Positions 13,440 to 25,293 of a stretch of DNA of 64,000 bases are shown in pieces; positions within the stretch are counted from its first letter, which is position 1, and every line of letters starts with the position of its first letter. This DNA is from Cenococcum geophilum 1.58 (Eukaryota > Ascomycota > Dothideomycetes > Gloniales > Gloniaceae), in NCBI GenBank assembly GCA_001692895.1, contig KV748222.1:1394683-1458682 (forward strand), written 5' to 3'. A program made the translations under genes and the position numbers. A model generated the notes under the pieces. It did no database searches, was not told the DNA's origin, and worked only from the letters and a program-made list of their open reading frames with translations.

Positions 13440-14044
13440 CCTTTACGTCAACTTTTTTTAAGAGGGGGCTAGGGGGGCTTTTTTTATGGCTTAGGGCGCG
13501 CTATAATAAAAGGGGGGATAGTAGAGCTAGGAGGTACCAGAGTTTTAGAGGAGGAATAATAACCAACGGAGGGCTCTTAGCGATATACCTCTCGCAGCAG
13601 CAGGAGCTGCAGGACGGCTGCCTGCCCTACGTCAACTAGGTATAGCGATATACCCCTTATAGGAGCTATAGGACGGCTGCCTACCCCACGTTAACTAGGT
13701 ATAGCAATATACCCCTATAGCAGCAGGAGCTGCAGGACTACTACAAGTCCTATATTAACTAGCATCGCGATTAAGCGCTAAATGCTAGATTTTTTTTCTT
13801 TTCTTTTTCTTTTCTATAAGGGGATAAAGCCTAAAGGCAGGCTTTTTTAGGAGGGGGGGTAATGTGATGGTGCTAGAGCATCGCTACCTGCCGTATTTAA
13901 TATCGCTTACTACTAGCGCCTTGGCGCCTCCTATATATTAGCCCCTAACAACCTTCCTCTTCCTTTTCTTCTCCTTAGCTTAGTATCTTCGTAATATAGT
14001 ATTCTATAAGCTTTGGTTTAGAGGCATTTATACGAGCCGTCATA
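13440..14044 (+). mobile_element. Truncated 3' end of a Gypsy-type LTR element
   Basis: The sequence AAGCCTAAAGGCAGGCTTTT followed by a G-rich tract (13826-13862) closely matches the polypurine region that precedes the 3' LTR of the complete Gypsy element at 43826-43865. It is followed at 13863 by TGTGATGGTGC, a plausible LTR start. The presumed LTR continues to about 14040, where it abuts sequence of the next element. The 5' part is missing or unrecognisable. I infer a truncated relative of Gypsy-3. Confidence 0.5.
13576..13770. repeat. About three tandem copies of a ~66-bp unit
   Basis: Three consecutive units share the core GCAGCAGGAGCTGCAGGAC and a CAACTAGGTATAGCGATATA-type junction, with copies starting near 13576, 13641 and 13708. 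The unit is GC-richer than its surroundings. The copies differ mostly by C/T and G/A changes. Confidence 0.65.
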
Positions 14045-15720
14045 AATATAGGCAAAATATTTAGTAATAATAAGGTAATAAAAGCAGCTTACTGGGAGTA
14101 TATAAACCTTAAAGATGTTATAATAGAGATAGAAGTTAAATCTACTATAGAGAACGGATTAGTAATAGGGATTAAGACTCTATTAGATATAATATCTATC
14201 GCTTTATAAGACGTAAGAGAAGTAGAATAGTAAACCGCTTTGGCACTTAATAAAGGCAAAAGGCTATAAGTTTAAGATTCTTAGTATGAGATAAGACACG
14301 CTTAAGGTCCTATAATAGATAAAAATCGATAAAGTAGAGTAGCGGCTTAGTTTAAAGATATATAAATAAGAATAGGGAGAGAATTTCTAGGGATATAAGA
14401 CTCTAAAGAGCAAATAGAAGCACCCACAGTAGGTAAATAAAGTATTTAGCCTTAGAGTTAGACAATTAATACTAGAATTACAAAGTTTACAGATCTAAAG
14501 GATTTTATAGCTAGACGTGGACTAAGAGAAAACTAAAAAGGATTTAAGAATTAAATTAAAACGTAGTAAGAATAAAGAGGCTACTAAGGGTTAAGAATAC
14601 TAGGTAGACTTAGGGTTAGAGCACCTATATAAAAAATTACTAATAGGCTAAAGGCAGGCATGCTAAGAGCAAAATAGCTTAAAGAACTGGAATAAGAAGA
14701 GAACCTAGGGGTTCTAACTAGATTTAAAGAACGGTATACTAAAGGTTATAACAATATAGTAATATTAAGATATTTCCTTATAGACAGATTGTATATACTT
14801 ATAGAGCTATACTAAAAGTAATATAGGCAGCGATATAATAACAAGTGGGAAGACTCCTACATATAGCTAGATAAAAAAGTTATTTAAGACTAAGTAATTA
14901 TAAAGAAACGCATAAGTTATATTAAAGGAGTATTAATTATAATATTAAGAAATCTAGAAGAAAGATTAGAGGACTAGAGAAGTAAGAGGTAAATTATAGT
15001 ACCTGCGAATAAGAGACTAGCGCTTAGATTAACTAGATAGAGGTTTAAACTTATAAGTAAAGATAAGCTAAGAGTTAACCTAAGACACCTAGCGTATTAT
15101 ATGTTGGTATAGATTATATATATAGATAATATATATAATATATACAAAAATCTAAAAGAAAAGAATTAGAAGTACCCTGTAAGTATATAGTAGACGTTAA
15201 ATAAGCAATAGTGTAGAAATACTAAGTATATATATAAATGGCATCTAGTAGAAGTTTAAGGATTAGAGAACTTAATACTTTAACTAAAAAGATTCCTTAT
15301 AGAAGAATGCTTAGATAGATAATAGTAGTAAGAATGCCTAGAGAATATATATCTATAGTATATTAAAGATAAGAAATAAACTAGGCATTAGCTAAAGAAT
15401 AAGTTAAGTATATAAGGATTAAGCAGCTAATAATTAGGAAAAGTAGAGGCATATAAAACTAAAGGGAGCTAGTAGTAAAGCCTTAGACCCTTAAAGGAAT
15501 TTAAAGATAATACCTAAATTTATAAGTTAATTGGTAGGATTAATAGTTCGAAGCACTAATAGATAGTGGAGTAATAAGGAACTATATCTTATTAACAGCG
15601 GTTAAATAAATAGGACTACCTTATAGGTAGAAGGAGCACCCTTATCTATTAGTTATAATTTTAGGAGATCTAATAGCCTATAAAGGAGGCATTATTAATC
15701 TTAAAACAAAAACCTATTTA

Positions 15721-16880
15721 TATAAGATTTAATTTACCGTCCGACCTGGTCCCCCTAGTGGGGACATATAGACTAATTCCTATGGGAAAAAACCTCCTTA
15801 CTAAGAAAAACCCCATTTTTTTAAGTGTATAAAAAACCCCCAGGGGAGACATAAGAGGTAATACTTCTAGATAGCATCCGTACTATATTAACGGGAGGAA
15901 AAACACTATTAGGTTGCTGCTTTAAGACTCCCTTTGCACGGAAGTGTCTAAATGCCTATCTTGCCCTATCTGCCATTTAAACCATTTTTGCTACGTCTAT
16001 ATATATATTGCCTATATAAAGTCGTGTGCCTATCCCTAGCTCCTTTTCCAAGTCTCCTATAAATATCTCCTAATAATAATAACGCTTATATTCCGCCCGG
16101 GCCTGCATACTAAGGTCTCTTATCTATTCCTTTATTAAAGGGTTTCTATAACGGGGTGTAACTTTAGTATTGCTTTTGCTCTAGGGCCCAAACCTAGGCC
16201 CTTATACCCATATATTAGGTGTAAGAGGACACTCTAGTATTTAATAGGGGGCCTAGTCCCTATAACTAGATACCTAGGTTGCCGGATAATATTAAAATAG
16301 GGGGCCTCTGCTACGCTTAGGGCGCGGATTGCATGCGTATGTGTATGGATGCTATGTGATATATATAGTATTCGTAGGAGGGAGGGGGTACGCTATAGGA
16401 ATGATACTTGTTAATTCAAATGTCCCGAATATATACGTTAGAGACGTAGTAGCAGTATTTAAGCTTTTTGCTGAAGCTTACCCCCCAGTAAAAAAATTTG
16501 CACTACCACCACGTCGCTGCGTAGGCGCTGCGCAGCCGTATATACGTCTCTGCGTTTGCTCTGGTAGTCTATTAACACAATCCAAATGGAACATTAATAG
16601 TAGCTGCTAGGTTCCCGGGCTCCACCGCATAGGGGTGCAGAGGTCGCTTTTATAGAGTCGTCTTTTTAACTGGTCTTGGCGCTAAGGCCTATAGAAACTC
16701 TGCTGTTCTAACGGCGTTAAGGGTTAAGTATTCGAAGGCCCCCTCTAGCCACAACATAACGCTGCTGCATCAGTAACAGACGAGATCCTCACTCTCAGCT
16801 TAACCTTGCGGACAAGATGAGACGGAAAGGAACCCCCATAGGACCGTATGGGTCGGATCTCGATTTTAGTATTCCTTCAC
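15721..16880. mobile_element. 1.16-kb insertion in Gypsy-2 with 12-bp target duplication
   Basis: The Gypsy-2 sequence AAAACCTATTTA occurs on both sides (15709-15720 and 16881-16892), and Gypsy homology resumes exactly after it, so 15721-16880 is an insertion. There is no long inverted repeat and no LTR. A 12-bp duplication of this kind fits target-primed (LINE/SINE-like) insertion better than an LTR element. The right half (16480-16870) is noticeably GC-richer than the surrounding Gypsy. I recognise no reverse transcriptase. The + frame at 16329-16610 has no family signature and is not called as a gene. Confidence 0.6.
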
Positions 16881-19259
16881 AAAACCTATTTAAATAACTA
16901 TTAAAGGAAGATAAATTAAAATATCTTTTAATATCTTACTATTGGGAAGGGATAAGGCAGTATTAGGCATGCCTTAGTTATAGGAATATAATCTAAAGAT
17001 TAATTAGATTACGGGATAAGTTAATATTAGAGATACTTAACGACGTAAGAGGCGTATAATAACTAAGTTAGTATAGTACTAAGTCAGAGCAATATATAAG
17101 GAAACTAAGAAAGGGTTGTTTTATATACTAAAGAGATACTATAAATATAGTAAAAAGCTATTAAAGTATATAGTATAGGACTATAAGATAGAATTAGAAC
17201 TAGAAATGAGTTTAAAGTTCTTTCTAATATATAAGCTAACTAAAAAAGAGTTAAGAGCGCTTAAAGAGTTTATCTAAGAGAACTTATAAAAGGGATATAT
17301 TAGACTATTATAGTTATTAGCAGGATATCTAGTACTATTCGTATTAAAGAATAACGGAAAACTTAGGCTATATATTAACTATAGATAGTTAAATAGTATT
17401 ACCAGAAAGGATATGTATCTTTTACCCTTAATTAGCGAAATCTAGGATTAGATAAGTAATGCGTAAATCTTTATAAAGATAGATCTAAGATAGGCATACT
17501 ATTAAATAAGAATTAAGGAAGGCAATAAATAGAAGGCAGCCTTTAAGTTAAAGGAAGGACTATATAAGCTATTAGTTATATAATTTAGACTTATAAACGC
17601 ACTAGCGACGTTTTAGAAGCGAATTAACAGTATATTAGGAGAATACCTTAATAAGTTTATTATAGTATACCTTAACAATATTATTATCTACTTAATAACT
17701 AAGGAAAAATATAGGGAATACGTTAAATAGGTCTTAAAGAGACTACAAGAAGAATAGATACTAGTAGTAATTAAGAAATGTAAGTTCTTTATAAGGAAGA
17801 CAGATTTTATTAAATTTATTATTAAATTAGGTTATATTAGTATAAACTAAAGAAGATTAAAGCTATAGTAAGTTATCAAGAACTAGAGAATATAATACAG
17901 TTAAGGTTATTTTTAGGGTTTTGTAATTACTATAGGAGGTTTATAGCATAATAGTTAAAGAATATTAAACCCTTTACTAGACTTATAAAGAAAAAGGAAC
18001 TATAGGTTTAGGGAAATAAATAAATTAAGTTATTTAAGGAACTTAAGGAGTTATTTACCTAGGAACTAATCCTTAAAATCTATTAACTAGGACTAAAGAC
18101 GGTTATAAAAACGGATATATTAAACTTTATACTAGGAGTATATTTGCTATAAAAGTACAAAAATGTATAGCATCTAGTAGTATACTATAGTCAAAAAAAT
18201 AATACTATTAGAGTTAAACTATAACATCTATAATAAGGAGTTATTAGGTATAGTTACAGCTCTTAAGAAATAAAGAGCATTCTTATAAGGTATAAAGAAA
18301 CTATTTATAGTTAAAATAGATTATAAAAACCTAATAGGGTTCCTAATAACAAAAGAACTTAATTAAAGATAGGTTAAATAGGTAGAGATACTTATAGAAT
18401 ACTATTTCGAAATTTAGTATACTAAGGGTACTAAAAATGCAAAAGTAGATATACTAAGCAGAAAAGCTAATCTATAGAATAATAAAAAGATATTAGGAGC
18501 AATACTACGCAAAAATAGCAATAGATTAATTAGATATAATTATCCTAAGATTATAGTAACTTAAAAATATAAGCTACCGGAAAGCGATTAGATAAGGATT
18601 TAAAAGGCGTAATTTAAGGACCTAGAAATAGACTAGTGTAAGTAAAGAACAAACACGTATATTCTAAGGGGAATAGCAGAGGAATTTATTAAAGATTTCT
18701 ATAGGGGAATAATATAGGGATATAACGGAGCTATGGGCTTAGTGTTAAGACTTTAAGAAGAGTATATTATTTATAGAATCTAGGGCTTAGCGAGAAAGGT
18801 TATAAAAAAGTATTTAGATTGCTAAAGGAATAAGCCAATAAGGTATAAGCCGTACGGAAAACTACAGCCTATTAAAGTACTAGAACGTCTATAAGAAATA
18901 ATATTATAGGACTTTATTATAAAGTTACTAAAGTTAAAAGATCCTATTACCGAATAAGAGTATAACGTAATCCTTATAATAGTAGATAAGTTAACTAAAT
19001 AGGGCTACTTTATAGTATGCATAGAAGAAATCTTAGCGAAGAATATTACTATTAAGGAAGTATTTATAAGACATAGAGCACTAAGCAAAATTATATCGGA
19101 TAGAGATCTAAGATTTATAGTAGTATTTTAGGAGGTATTCTTAGCGGAATTGGGAGTTAAAGCAGTAACTTCCACCGTATATTATTTATAGATAGATAGA
19201 TACATCGGGAAAATATTCGCAGGATGAGATTTAAGTAGACTTTGTTTAGCGCGTTTCGC

Positions 19260-19560
19260 GTAATTAACATGCAAATTGACCAACTCAACACGCAATTGAC
19301 TAACTTAACACGCAATTAACCAACTTAACACATTTAAAAGTTAAATAACACGCAGTTAACCTAATTAATAACTTTAAAAGCTAACTATATATTCCTTAAC
19401 ATGCGGTTAACCTACTTAACATATTTAAAAGTTAAATAACATATAGTTAACCTACTTAGCAACTTTAAAAGCTAACTGTATATTCCTTGATACGCAGTTA
19501 ACCTACTTAACAACTTTAAAAGCTAACTATATATTCCTTGACATGCAATTAAGGTAAAGT
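19260..19560. repeat. Tandem array of ~60-bp TTAACCTACTTAA units
   Basis: Imperfect units contain CGCAGTTAACCTACTTAAC, an AACTTTAAAAGCTAACT stretch and ATATTCCTTGA. Early units are shorter (CACGCAATTGACTAACTTAA). They lie inside the TA-flanked element. Confidence 0.75.
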
Positions 19561-19609
19561 TATATGCCAATTACGCAATCTTATACAATCTTACATAGTC
19601 TTATTACTT

Positions 19610-19855
19610 AGAGGCTCTACATAAGGCTCTGCACAAGGCTCTACACGAAGCTCTACACGAAGCTCTACACGAAGCTCTACACGAAGCTCTACACGAAGCT
19701 CTACACGAAGCTCTGCACGAAGCTCTACGTACAGAGGCTCTACACGAGGCTCTGCGCGAAGCTCTGCGTACGGAGGCTCTACACGAAGCTCTGCACGAGG
19801 CTCTGCGCGAAGCTCTGCATACGGAGGCTCTACACGAAGCTCTGCATCGGGTCCC
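19610..19855. repeat. 12-bp minisatellite, unit GCTCTACACGAA
   Basis: About 18-20 near-perfect 12-bp units read GCTCTACACGAA or GCTCTGCACGAG, punctuated by longer variants containing GCGTACGGAG. The same GCTCTRC core recurs in the arrays near 24600-24900 and 30700-31020. Confidence 0.85.
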
Positions 19856-19974
19856 CGCTATATTCCCGATAGCCTCTACACGTGTCTCTGCCTATGTAGC
19901 CGCCTTATTTTTTACCCTTCCTTCCTTCCTTACATCCTCCCTACCTAGGGAGGCACTAGAACGGCAGCCAGCAG

Positions 19975-20120
19975 AGGACCGTTGCTAGAACTAGATGACT
20001 ATCGCTAGAACCAGACGACCGTCGCCGTCGCCAGACGACCGTTACCAGAACCAGAGGACCGTTACCAGAACCAGACGACCGTCGCCAGAGCCAGACNACC
20101 GTCGCCAGAACCAGACGACA
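19975..20120. repeat. Tandem repeat of AGAACCAGACGACCGTCGCC units
   Basis: Seven or so imperfect units of about 20 bp carry AACCAGACGACCGTCGCC or AACCAGAGGACCGTTACC. One unit contains an undetermined base. Confidence 0.75.
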
Positions 20121-20162
20121 ACGACTAGCCAGCGAACACTATAAACGATTCGATCGATCGAT

Positions 20163-20385
20163 CGAATTAAGGTAGCACAGACAGGTAGGCACAAACAGGG
20201 AGATGCTAACGGGTAGGCAGATGCAGACAGGTAAGCAGATGCAGATAGGTAAGCAGATGCAGACAGGCAAGTATATGCAGACAGGTAGGCAGATACTGAC
20301 GGGTAGGCAGATGCAAACAGGGAGGCGATGCAGACAGGTAGGCAATGCAGACAGGTAGGCAATGCAGGCAGGTAGGTAAGTCAAT
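20163..20385. repeat. 18-bp minisatellite, unit GCAGATGCAGACAGGTAA
   Basis: About ten tandem units follow GCAGATGCAGACAGGTAA with small indels towards the right end, where units shorten to 17 bp. Minus-strand frames rich in Ser/Ala/Leu/Cys across this stretch are translations of the repeat, not genes. Confidence 0.85.
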
Positions 20386-22189
20386 TGGTAGATAGGTAGA
20401 AGAGAACCATCACTATATTATATTAAATTATCTAAAATAATATTATTTATTTTGCTAGCCTTATAAATAGCTTTAAAGTAGCTTTTATTTATTTAAAATA
20501 TGCTATTAGTATAAAAGAGGTAAATATAATTGTGGTTGCCAAATGCGCAGATTGCTGGCAGGCTGCGCGCAGGCTGCGTGTCAAAAAAANACGATATAGG
20601 CTAGTCGGTCGAGTTGCCAAATGCCCTCAACTGCGCGCCAATTGCGTCAACCACCAGCTATTAAGGCCATTGGTAGGGTACCATATTTTGCCGATATAAA
20701 CGGGAAAGATTAAACTAGATGCTAGAGTAGTATCTAAGGCATTATATTAATCACGTGCAGAATAATTAGGTATTATTATTACTAGTTATATAGTTTATAT
20801 ATAACGCGACACTATAGGAAGATATAGAGATATTACTATTTTAGGTAAATTACAGATATAAGCCTAGAATATTATTATTACTAAAATAAGTAAAGAAAAC
20901 TAGTAGTATAGTAAAGAAAGAATAGAGACTCTAACAAATCTTTATAAGGACCTCTATTTTATAGCAAAATTAGTATAAAAAAATAATAAAGTATTATAAT
21001 GCTAAGAGATCTAAGAGACTAGATCTAAAGGAGGGGGATAAAGTGTGGCTATTATATAAAAATTTCACGAGCTAATAACCAAGTAAGAAGCTAGACTATA
21101 TTAGACTAAAACTATTTAAAATCGCAGCTAAGATTTTAGAAGTTATATATAGACTTAACTTACTAGTAAAAATAAAGATCTACCTTATATAGCATATCGT
21201 AATATTAGAGCTAGCGTATAAAGATATAGAGCTACTAGTTTATAAAGTAGACATGTATAGAGGATAAGAAGAAGATAAATAGTAAGTTTTAAAGATTGTT
21301 AATTATAAAGATATTAACAACGAAATATAGTATAAAGTAAAGTAAATAGGCTATAATAAGACTACCTAGAAACAACTAAAGAATTTAAAAAAAAAACGCT
21401 ATAGAAAAGGTATAGGAGTATTAGAAGAGAATAGGTTAGGTAATATTAAGAAGGGGCTAAAGATAAAAGAATTAGTTAAAGGTAATAGAGGAGCCGGGTT
21501 ATCTAAGGGATCCACTATTAGTATATAAGTTATTTCCACCTTATCTTAATTATAATCCTTTTTAGCCTCCTTAGCCTTAAGTTTTACTAAACCTTATTCT
21601 ATAAGACAAAACTCCTTTAAGCGCACCTTCTTATAAACCTTCTTAAGACGAAGTAGCCAAACGGATACGGCTAGGCGAGCCTTAATAGCCTATTACTAAG
21701 CTTTTATAACCTTCTACTCTACCTTATAAAAATAACGGAGTTTATTTAGGGCTAGTAAGAGCTCTTTATTAAGCTTTATAGTAGCAGATTAAATATAGGA
21801 CCCTATAGTAGATTAGATATAAAAAGTTGGAAACTTTAAAGATTAATAAGACGCGCACACCCAGCGTTAGAAACGGATTAAACATTATAAAGCGATTGCA
21901 TGTTTACTTACGTATACTTAGTATAGAAAGAAAGTTAGCAACTAAACGGAGCCGTAATTATAATATATACTAACATCTTCTCCTTATAAAAAGAATAAGG
22001 GGATATAATTTTACCTAGTAAAAAAATCGTTCAAATTATATAAGTATGGCGCTTAGATACAGAGGATTTAATAGGAGGTATTAGGAATAATAAAGGTTAT
22101 TAAATTAAAGATAGGAATAGTATACCTCTAATAGACAACTTAGAGATAGGAGATATCTTTAAGGACAAAGATAAAGAGGAGGGAGATAG

Positions 22190-22613
22190 TGTTACGGACC
22201 TTATATTAGCAGTAGTATAACTACTAAGAAGAGATATAAATAGGTTGGTTAAGATAGTACGGGAGGCACTAGAACTAATTAAGCTATAGGATAAGGGGTA
22301 ACTAAGTTATATAGCTAATTACGTTATAAGTTTGGAATATAGGATCTATAAGATCTGTCGGAACGTTACGTACCTAGACTATCTAACGTACCAACGTACT
22401 TAAGTATTTCTTAGGCGTAGTATTATGTACTTAAAGGACTATAGTCCCTACCTAGATAGTTCTCTTCTTTATAGTAAATCTTAGAATATAATTAGAGTTA
22501 ATCTATTAGGTAACTGCTCTACTAGTTATTATTACATTATTAACTCTCTTGTTATCTATATACCTAGCCTATTAATAAGTCCACCGTAGTTCTTACTATA
22601 AGGCTTTATTACA
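22190..22613 (+). repeat. 3' LTR of Gypsy-2
   Basis: It starts TGTTACGGACC after the purine tract GAGGAGGGAGATAG and ends TTTATTACA. At 424 bp it has the same length as the Gypsy-1 LTRs. The right half (CCCTACCTAGATAGTTCT to the end) is nearly the same as in Gypsy-1, while the left half is diverged. Confidence 0.8.
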
Positions 22614-24240
22614 GCGTCCGTAGCACTAGTATTTAGGAGGTGCCCTAAGCCGTCTGGCTTTTAGGTAGTCTTCTTAGGAGTTTACTTAAAGCGTCGCCCT
22701 TTTTAGGTTCTATTCCCTAAACCTAACTCTATAAAGCCTATGCTATAACCGCGCTTTATATATAATAATTTACTACTACTACTTCCGCGATCTTCCGCGA
22801 GCTTTATAGTATTAAGCAATTACTTTATACGGCGGATTTTATTAAAAAGGTCCTTAGTAGTTCTTACCTATTAAATAAAGTTCTATTAGAAGAGCTCTGC
22901 TTATAGGTAGGCTAGGAGATATAAGAACTAAAAGTCTACCTATTATTTAGGATTAATAAAAGGGGTATATAAAAATAGGTCCTCTAAGTTATATATACGG
23001 GCTAGAAAAAAGTTACACCTCTAGTTCTCCTTTATAATAGCCGTATAGTATATTATAGCGTTATTAAAGCGTCTTACTATAGGGTTCCTAATCTGGTCTT
23101 AGACTATAGTCTTAAACTTATCCTATAGTAAAGGACCCTTATTCTTAGTACCTAATTAGTAATAAACTAATTAGGCAATTATCTTTTCTTTTATAAGACT
23201 TTTAATGGCCTAGCGCGTACGTTTCTTACAGTTATAGTTAGCGTTATTAACCTTAAATCAGTTCTTAACTGCGGCAATTTACCAGTTAAAATGCTGTTAA
23301 GTAGTACCGCTAATATTAGGTAGTAACTTTTTAACTAGGGCGTTAAGATTTGTTTAGCGTATGCGTTCGCTATATAACTTATACTCCTTACTAGAGAGGC
23401 GACGGAAGGGCTTTATCAAATTAATAATACTCCGTAAGTTGACTATTTTCTTAGCTAGCTTATCTAGCTCTTTTATATTAGCGGTATTAGGTAGGACGCT
23501 AATAACCTTACTAAGCTCCTATTAAGCCTAGATATATAAGTTAAATTAGTTTTTAGTATTTGTAGATATTTAATCGTTTTAAGGTTTAGGAGGTGGCTTA
23601 AATACTACTAGTGTACTTCTAGCAGTTTCGTCTATACTAGATCCTAAGGCGTTCTGCGGTTATATCGCTAGCGTATTACTATTAGGTGTAGGCGTTGGTT
23701 TTCTTTTTAGAGGTATTATAGAAAAATTAAACCGGCTATCCTCCTAAGTGGATTGGTAAGGATTTAAATATAAGGTAAGAATATAGATAGGGAGTCTAAT
23801 AATAGAACAATAGGGTATATTGTATAGACAGAGACGAATCCTTTAGGCAAAAAGAAGGAGTCTATATACGAGGTAGGAAGGGTTTTCCCTAGGTATATAT
23901 AGCGCACGTGCCTTACGGGCGAGTTACCCCTAGGTTGCCCTAGGGTCGCCTATACCTTACAGCTATATAACTATTTACTTAGGTTTCACCTAACAAAAAG
24001 TTTATACATTATTTTTAAGGCTTAGTACTACTAGATAGTATAGATTTTATAGTACGGCTATAGCCTAGTCCTAATATTAATTTTGTTAAAGTAAAAAAAA
24101 AATACGTTATTAAAAGCATAAGCACATATTATATCTTATTAAATAGTTTACTAATATAGATAAAACTATATAGATATATAGATATCTACTACTTAAAGCT
24201 ATTACAATACCTAGTAGGTGCAATAGTTAGGTCCTTTCTT
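22614..24240. other. AT-rich decayed sequence, possible minus-strand coding relic
   Basis: No intact gene. Read on the minus strand, 22620-23700 gives long stretches of plausible amino-acid sequence broken by TAG/TAA, including basic segments and repeated KKI/NLRSIINL-like runs. This suggests a RIP-destroyed coding region of an unidentified element. I cannot assign a family. From 23,740 to 24,240 I see nothing recognisable. Confidence 0.35.
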
Positions 24241-24339
24241 AAAAATATCCTCCCTTAGCCTAGAGTGCCTCCAGTACTACTAGGGGGTAAGCTTTAGGCA
24301 GAGCCTTATATAGAGCCTTAGTAGAGCTTTGTATAGAGC

Positions 24340-24465
24340 TATATACAGGCGTATAGATATATAGATATACAGATATGTAGATATATAGACATGCAGACGT
24401 GTAGATATGTAGATGTGTAGATATATAGATATGCAGACATGTAGACGTGCAGACATTCGCACAGG
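24340..24465. repeat. TAGATATGTAGA-type simple repeat
   Basis: Degenerate tandem units of about 10-12 bp (TAGATATGTAGATGTG, AGACATGCAGACGTG) run to about 24465. The cysteine/isoleucine/threonine-rich frames on the minus strand are translations of the repeat. Confidence 0.7.
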
Positions 24466-24589
24466 CGATCAATTATGGAGATATTTATAGAGACGACTGT
24501 ATAGGCAATTAATTAATTAATTATATGGGCGTTTATACCGGTGTTTATACCGGCGATTATAGAACCTTCCTAGTATATTAGTGCTACGT

Positions 24590-24900
24590 ATTAGTAGAGC
24601 TTTAGAGCTCAATATAGGGCTTTAAGTAGAGCTTTAAGTAGAGCTTTAAGCAGAGCTTTAAGTAGAGCTTCAAGCAGAGCTTTAAGTAGAGCTTTAAGCA
24701 GAGCTTTAAGTAGAGCTTTAAGTAGAGCTTTAAGCAGAGCTTTAAGTAGGGCTTTAAGTAGAGCTTTATGCAGAGGTTTTATAGAGCTTTAGTAAAGTTC
24801 CGTGTAGAGCTCTGTATAGGTCTCCCCCTAAGCTTTATTCCGTAGAGCTCTCGCGAAGCTCTATGGCTCTATATAGACGCAGAGCTTTCAACTCTATTAA
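24590..24900. repeat. 12-bp minisatellite, unit GCTTTAAGTAGA
   Basis: More than a dozen 12-bp units GCTTTAAGYAGA form a regular array (about 24598-24790), then grade into GCTCTGTATAG/GCTCTCGCGAA variants up to about 24900. The unit looks like a C-to-T mutated form of the GCTCTRC 12-mers at 19610-19855 and 30700-31020. Confidence 0.8.
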
Positions 24901-25045
24901 GGCCTATACTATAACCTATAAAGGGCTATAAAGTAAATAATTAAATAGGTATATACTAGATAGAATACCTACCGGTTACAAAGAGGGCTGGTGACGTAGG
25001 CGTAAGCGTTTAGCATTAGTGTTTACTGCGCGCCTTAGTAGTATA

Positions 25046-25293
25046 TGTCAGCCAGGCAGGTATCACGATAGATGACTTAAGCTAGCTGGTACGTAGAGAC
25101 ACAGAATTGAACGATTAATCTGATTGTAAATGTAGCTCTAAAGGGTCTATATATACACGAGAGAAATGTCCGAATAGGCAGAAATGAGTACAGGCAGTAG
25201 AGACATATACGAGATATACGAGAGTAGTGCTGATGCTGTCTTGGAGCCCTCTAGGCTGCAGTCTCAGCAGTAAAGCTACGTCAGCGGCCAACA
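25046..25293 (-). repeat. 3' LTR of the Copia element
   Basis: This 248-bp repeat, read on the minus strand, begins TGTTGGCCGC and ends GGCTGACA. It differs from the other LTR at about eight positions, all transitions. Confidence 0.92.

Larger units (their letters stand above)
19203..20696. mobile_element. TA-flanked non-autonomous DNA element filled with minisatellites
   Basis: The element interrupts Gypsy-2. The ends are inverted: the left end reads CATCGGGAAAATAT and the right end, reverse-complemented, reads TATCGGCAAAATAT. A TA dinucleotide lies outside each end (19201-19202 and 20697-20698), as expected for Tc1/mariner-like insertion. No transposase frame is visible. The interior consists almost entirely of tandem arrays: about 60-bp units (19260-19560), 12-bp units (19610-19855), about 20-bp units (19975-20120) and 18-bp units (20163-20385). 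A region with a self-similar TTGCCAAATGC motif lies at 20528-20640. Two ambiguous bases (N) fall inside. Mobilisation by a transposase encoded elsewhere is inference. Confidence 0.65.
14045..22613 (+). mobile_element. 5'-truncated Gypsy element related to Gypsy-1 (Gypsy-2), interrupted by two insertions
   Basis: From about 14045 the sequence is collinear with the interior of Gypsy-1 from about 4375 onward. It runs through reverse transcriptase (YLNNIIIY at about 17670), RNase H, integrase and a chromodomain-like tail, and ends in a single 424-bp LTR (22190-22613). The 5' LTR and most of gag are missing. Collinearity is broken twice: at 15721-16880, flanked by a 12-bp duplication, and at 19203-20696, flanked by TA. 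In-frame stops and transition-type changes are as dense as in Gypsy-1. The 3' LTR has the same length as those of Gypsy-1 but is clearly more diverged in its first half, so this is a related subfamily rather than a recent copy. Confidence 0.8.

Noticed and set aside
16329..16610. 93-residue + frame inside the 1.16-kb insertion
   Set aside because: No recognisable domain and no transcription context; it lies in non-coding transposon sequence.
20042..20384. Two overlapping Ser/Ala/Leu/Cys-rich frames that look like secreted repeat proteins
   Set aside because: They are translations in two frames of the 18-bp and 20-bp tandem repeats, and one runs through an undetermined base.
19610..20385. Possible CRISPR-like array
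   Set aside because: The units are directly contiguous without unique spacers, and the genome is eukaryotic.
24260..24472. Cys/Thr/Ile-rich frames
   Set aside because: Translations of the TAGATATGTAGA-type repeat; two overlapping frames give the same kind of product.
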